A stretch of DNA of 64,000 bases from Rhodovulum robiginosum. GTDB taxonomy: Bacteria > Pseudomonadota > Alphaproteobacteria > Rhodobacterales > Rhodobacteraceae. A model generated the notes under the pieces. It saw nothing but the letters and a program-made list of their open reading frames with translations, was not told the origin of the DNA and ran no database searches. The position numbers and the translations under genes are program-made. Where the stretch lies: the NCBI RefSeq assembly GCF_003944755.1, contig NZ_RWGU01000050.1, forward strand, positions 124,001 to 188,000, read 5' to 3'. This document shows positions 61,841 to 64,000 of this stretch, piece after piece (positions within the stretch are counted from its first letter, which is position 1; the number at the start of each line of letters is the position of its first letter).

Positions 61841-63136
61841 TTACGCTGCGCCCTGCCGCACCCCGTTCACCCAGACCCCCGCGATCGCCCGGTCGTCGCC
61901 CATCATGATCGTCGGGAACAGCGCCTCCCAGATGTCGCCGGCCCGCGCGGCGCGCTGGGCGATGGCCGGTGTCGAGGCGAGGTCGAGTGCGATCAGGTCG
62001 GCCTCCAGCCCCTTGGCCAGATTGCCGATCTGCCGCTCCATCCGCAGCGCGCGGGCCGCGCCCACGGTGGCCAGCCAGTAAAGCTGCGCCGGGTGGGGGG
62101 CGAAGCCGCGCAGCTGGGCGATCTCGTAGGCCGCCGCCATGGTGCGCAGCATGGAAAAGGACGAGCCACCGCCGGTATCGGTGGCCAGCCCAACCCGCTG
62201 GCCCTCGGCGATCAGCCCTTCCAGGTCGAACAGGCCCGACCCGATAAAGCTGTTCGAGGTCGGGCAATGGGCGATGGCCGCGCCGCTCTCTTTCAGCCTA
62301 AGCCGTTCGCGCCCGGCCAGGTGGATCGCGTGACCGAACACCGCGCCGGGGCCCAGGAGGCCCGCGCGCTCGTAGGTGTCGAGGTAGTCGCGCGCCTCGG
62401 GGTAGAGGTCGTGCACCCATTCGACCTCGTCCTCCTGCTCGCTCAGGTGGGTCTGCACCAGGCAGGTGGGGTGCTCGGCCCAGAGCGCGCCCAGCGCGTC
62501 GAGCTGTTCCGGCGTCGAGGTGGGCGCAAACCGCGGCGAGATGGCATAGACCGCGCGGCCCCGCCCGTGCCACCGCGCGATCAGCGCGGCGCTTTCGTCA
62601 TGGGCGCGCTGCGCGGTGTCACAGAGTGCCTCGGGCGCGTTGCGGTCCATGCAGGTCTTGCCGCCTGCAACGCGCATGCCGCGCGCCACGGCGGCCTCGA
62701 AGAAGGCATCGACGCTTTCGGGGTGGCTGGTGCAAAAGCTGGCCACCGTGGTGGTGCCATGGCCGATCAGCAGATCCAGGTACCGCCCGGCCGCCCCGGC
62801 CGCATAAGCGGCGTCGCCGAAGCGGGCCTCTTCGGGGAAGGTATAGCCGTTCAGCCAGTCGATCAGCCGCTTGCCCCAGCTCGCGATGATGCCGGTCTGG
62901 GGGTAATGCGCGTGGGCGTCGATGAAGCCTGCCGTCAACAGCGCTTCGCCCATCTCGGTGACCCGCGCCGCCGGGTGCGCGGCGCGCAACGCGTCGGCCG
63001 GGCCGGTCGCGGCGATGCGCCCGCCCTCGACCAGCACCGCGCCGCGGCGCTCGTACCTGGCCGCGGCGGGCCCCTTTGTGAAAGGGTCGCCGGCAAAGGC
63101 CAGTGTCTGCCCGAGGATCAGTTCTGCCGCGCCCAT
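61841..63136 (-). CDS. guaD: Guanine deaminase
   Basis: A 431-residue zinc amidohydrolase that converts guanine to xanthine. Metal and active-site motifs are DAHAHYPQTGIIASWGKRL (core DAHAHYPQ), QTHLSEQEDEV, FGHAIHL, and TDTGGGSSFSML, the last being a strong guanine deaminase signature. ENPVP-type opening is absent; the start MGAAELIL at 63136 is chosen because the reading frame beyond is opposite mgtE. The product enters xanthine dehydrogenase and uricase pathways or salvage. Confidence 0.93.
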   Translation of the reverse strand: MGAAELILGQTLAFAGDPFTKGPAAARYERRGAVLVEGGRIAATGPADALRAAHPAARVTEMGEALLTAGFIDAHAHYPQTGIIASWGKRLIDWLNGYTFPEEARFGDAAYAAGAAGRYLDLLIGHGTTTVASFCTSHPESVDAFFEAAVARGMRVAGGKTCMDRNAPEALCDTAQRAHDESAALIARWHGRGRAVYAISPRFAPTSTPEQLDALGALWAEHPTCLVQTHLSEQEDEVEWVHDLYPEARDYLDTYERAGLLGPGAVFGHAIHLAGRERLRLKESGAAIAHCPTSNSFIGSGLFDLEGLIAEGQRVGLATDTGGGSSFSMLRTMAAAYEIAQLRGFAPHPAQLYWLATVGAARALRMERQIGNLAKGLEADLIALDLASTPAIAQRAARAGDIWEALFPTIMMGDDRAIAGVWVNGVRQGAA

Positions 63137-63262
63137 GTCCTGCCCCTGTAGCTGCCGCCGGTCGAGCCTAGGTGGCGCATTGCGCAAGGTAAATCGCGCA
63201 TGGGCCTGTCGCTCTATTTTACCATTCGCTATGGTGCGCTCGATGCCGGCGCGAGGGGAGCG

Positions 63263-64000
63263 ATGAGCGAAGAGGGCACCGAGACGCTCGAACGCGAGGA
63301 CGAGGGATATGCCCTCGACGCCCGCACCGTTGCGGCCATCCGCCTGGCGGTCGCTGCGGGCGACAGCGCGCGGCTGGGCGAGCTGCTGGAGCCGCTGCAC
63401 CCCGCCGACGTCGCCGACCTTCTGGAACAGGTCGATAGTGCCCATCGCCGCGAAATCCTGCTGTTGGGCGCCAGTTTTCTGACCGGCGACATTTTGTCGG
63501 AAATCGACGAGAGCATCCGAGAGGAGGTCATCGAGTTCCTGCCCCAGGACGTGCTGGCCGACGCCGTGCGCGACCTGGAATCGGACGACGTGGTCGACCT
63601 GCTGGAAGACCTCGATCCGCCGCAGCAGGAATTCATCCTCGACGCGCTGGAAGATGCCGACCGCGTCGCCGTCGAACGCGCGCTGAGCTATCCCGAGTTC
63701 TCGGCCGGCCGCCTGATGCAGCGCGAGGTCGTGATGGCGCCCGAGCACTGGACGGTGGGCGAGACCATCGACCACTTGCGCGCCAACAAGAAGACGCTGC
63801 CCGACCAGTTCTACCACGTGATCGTGGTCGATCCGCGGCTCCGGCCTGTGGCCTATGTCACCCTTGGCAAGATCCTGTCGACCAAGCGGTCGGTCAAGCT
63901 GGCCAGGATCCAGGAGGACAGCTTCCGCACCATTCCCGTGGACCAGGCCGAATCCGAGGTCGCCTACGCGTTCAACCAGTACCACCTGATCTCTGCCCCG
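63263..64000 (+). CDS. mgtE: Magnesium transporter MgtE, N-terminal part (cut by the window end)
   Basis: The frame is open from the ATG to base 64000, giving 246 codons of a gene expected to have about 450-470. The N domain (HPADVADLLEQVDSAHRREIL in core form; LESDDVVDLLEDLDPPQQEF) and the start of the CBS pair (REVVMAPEHWTVGETIDHLR; YHVIVVDPRLRPVAYVTLGK in part) are present. The N and CBS domains sense cytosolic magnesium and close the channel; the five-helix pore is outside the window. GAGGGGAG precedes the ATG. No magnesium riboswitch is visible in the 126 bases upstream. Confidence 0.93.
   Translation, partial: MSEEGTETLEREDEGYALDARTVAAIRLAVAAGDSARLGELLEPLHPADVADLLEQVDSAHRREILLLGASFLTGDILSEIDESIREEVIEFLPQDVLADAVRDLESDDVVDLLEDLDPPQQEFILDALEDADRVAVERALSYPEFSAGRLMQREVVMAPEHWTVGETIDHLRANKKTLPDQFYHVIVVDPRLRPVAYVTLGKILSTKRSVKLARIQEDSFRTIPVDQAESEVAYAFNQYHLISAP

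Noticed and set aside
1-64000. CRISPR arrays, tRNA genes, insertion sequences, integrases or prophage genes.
   Set aside because: I looked for regularly spaced repeats, tRNA arm/TTCGA patterns and transposase or integrase motifs and found none.

Overview
The window is one continuous stretch of GC-rich chromosome that reads like a member of the Rhodobacteraceae (Roseobacter/Paracoccus group, Alphaproteobacteria). The support is the gene families present (class A rnpB, CysH of the APS-reductase type, PurU, GatC/GatA, DUF1127, DUF2927 and MVNGMTQQQ-type XRE relatives), dense ATGA/GTGA gene overlaps, and an intergenic repeat (GGGTATTT-N3-CCAAGAAGAAG) that I associate from memory with this family. 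I see no insertion sequence, prophage, CRISPR array, tRNA or obvious pseudogene. The window cuts a gene at each end: a GH13 phosphorylase at the left and an MgtE magnesium transporter at the right.

Left part (1-19.3 kb): a glucosylglycerate compatible-solute locus (phosphorylase tail, gpgS, gpgP) surrounds a secreted FG-GAP/RTX calcium-binding protein. Next come a three-gene MacB-like ABC exporter, a type I secretion pair (ABC ATPase and HlyD adaptor), a membrane-bound FlaA1/WbpM-type sugar dehydratase, and an exopolysaccharide outer-membrane set (YjbH, YjbF and a GfcA/YjbE-like 79-residue protein). Together these suggest cell-surface polysaccharide and protein export. A lone cysH follows.

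Middle (19.2-40 kb): a LysR regulator diverges from an M19 dipeptidase and a complete Dpp-type peptide ABC importer. After an uncharacterised secreted protein come a complete Liv-type ABC importer on the minus strand, a glutamine amidotransferase plus amidoligase pair, and, divergent from them, a MoxR AAA ATPase with a DUF2201/VWA partner. A PHA synthase, Dtd, a PfkB sugar kinase and a small heat-shock protein close this part.

Right part (41-64 kb): a compact minus-strand module of a 27-residue membrane peptide, XpaC, TelA, a DUF2927 lipoprotein, an SPFH-GYF protein and a zinc-ribbon membrane protein looks like an envelope-stress system and is my leading candidate for an under-described system. 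Beyond it are RNA and translation genes (RluB-type pseudouridine synthase, TadA, GatC, GatA, rnpB, rpmG), one-carbon metabolism (PurU), a ceramidase-like membrane protein, an excalibur-like lipoprotein, an AmpD-type amidase, DUF533, Bax-inhibitor-1, DUF1127, LysR, a quinone-oxidoreductase-like MDR enzyme, and an XRE regulator preceded by a textbook sigma-54 promoter. HisN and two purine deaminases (8-oxoguanine and guanine) precede mgtE.

All product calls rest on motif reading and family recall, with no database search. Starts were chosen from ribosome-binding sites, overlaps and family length.
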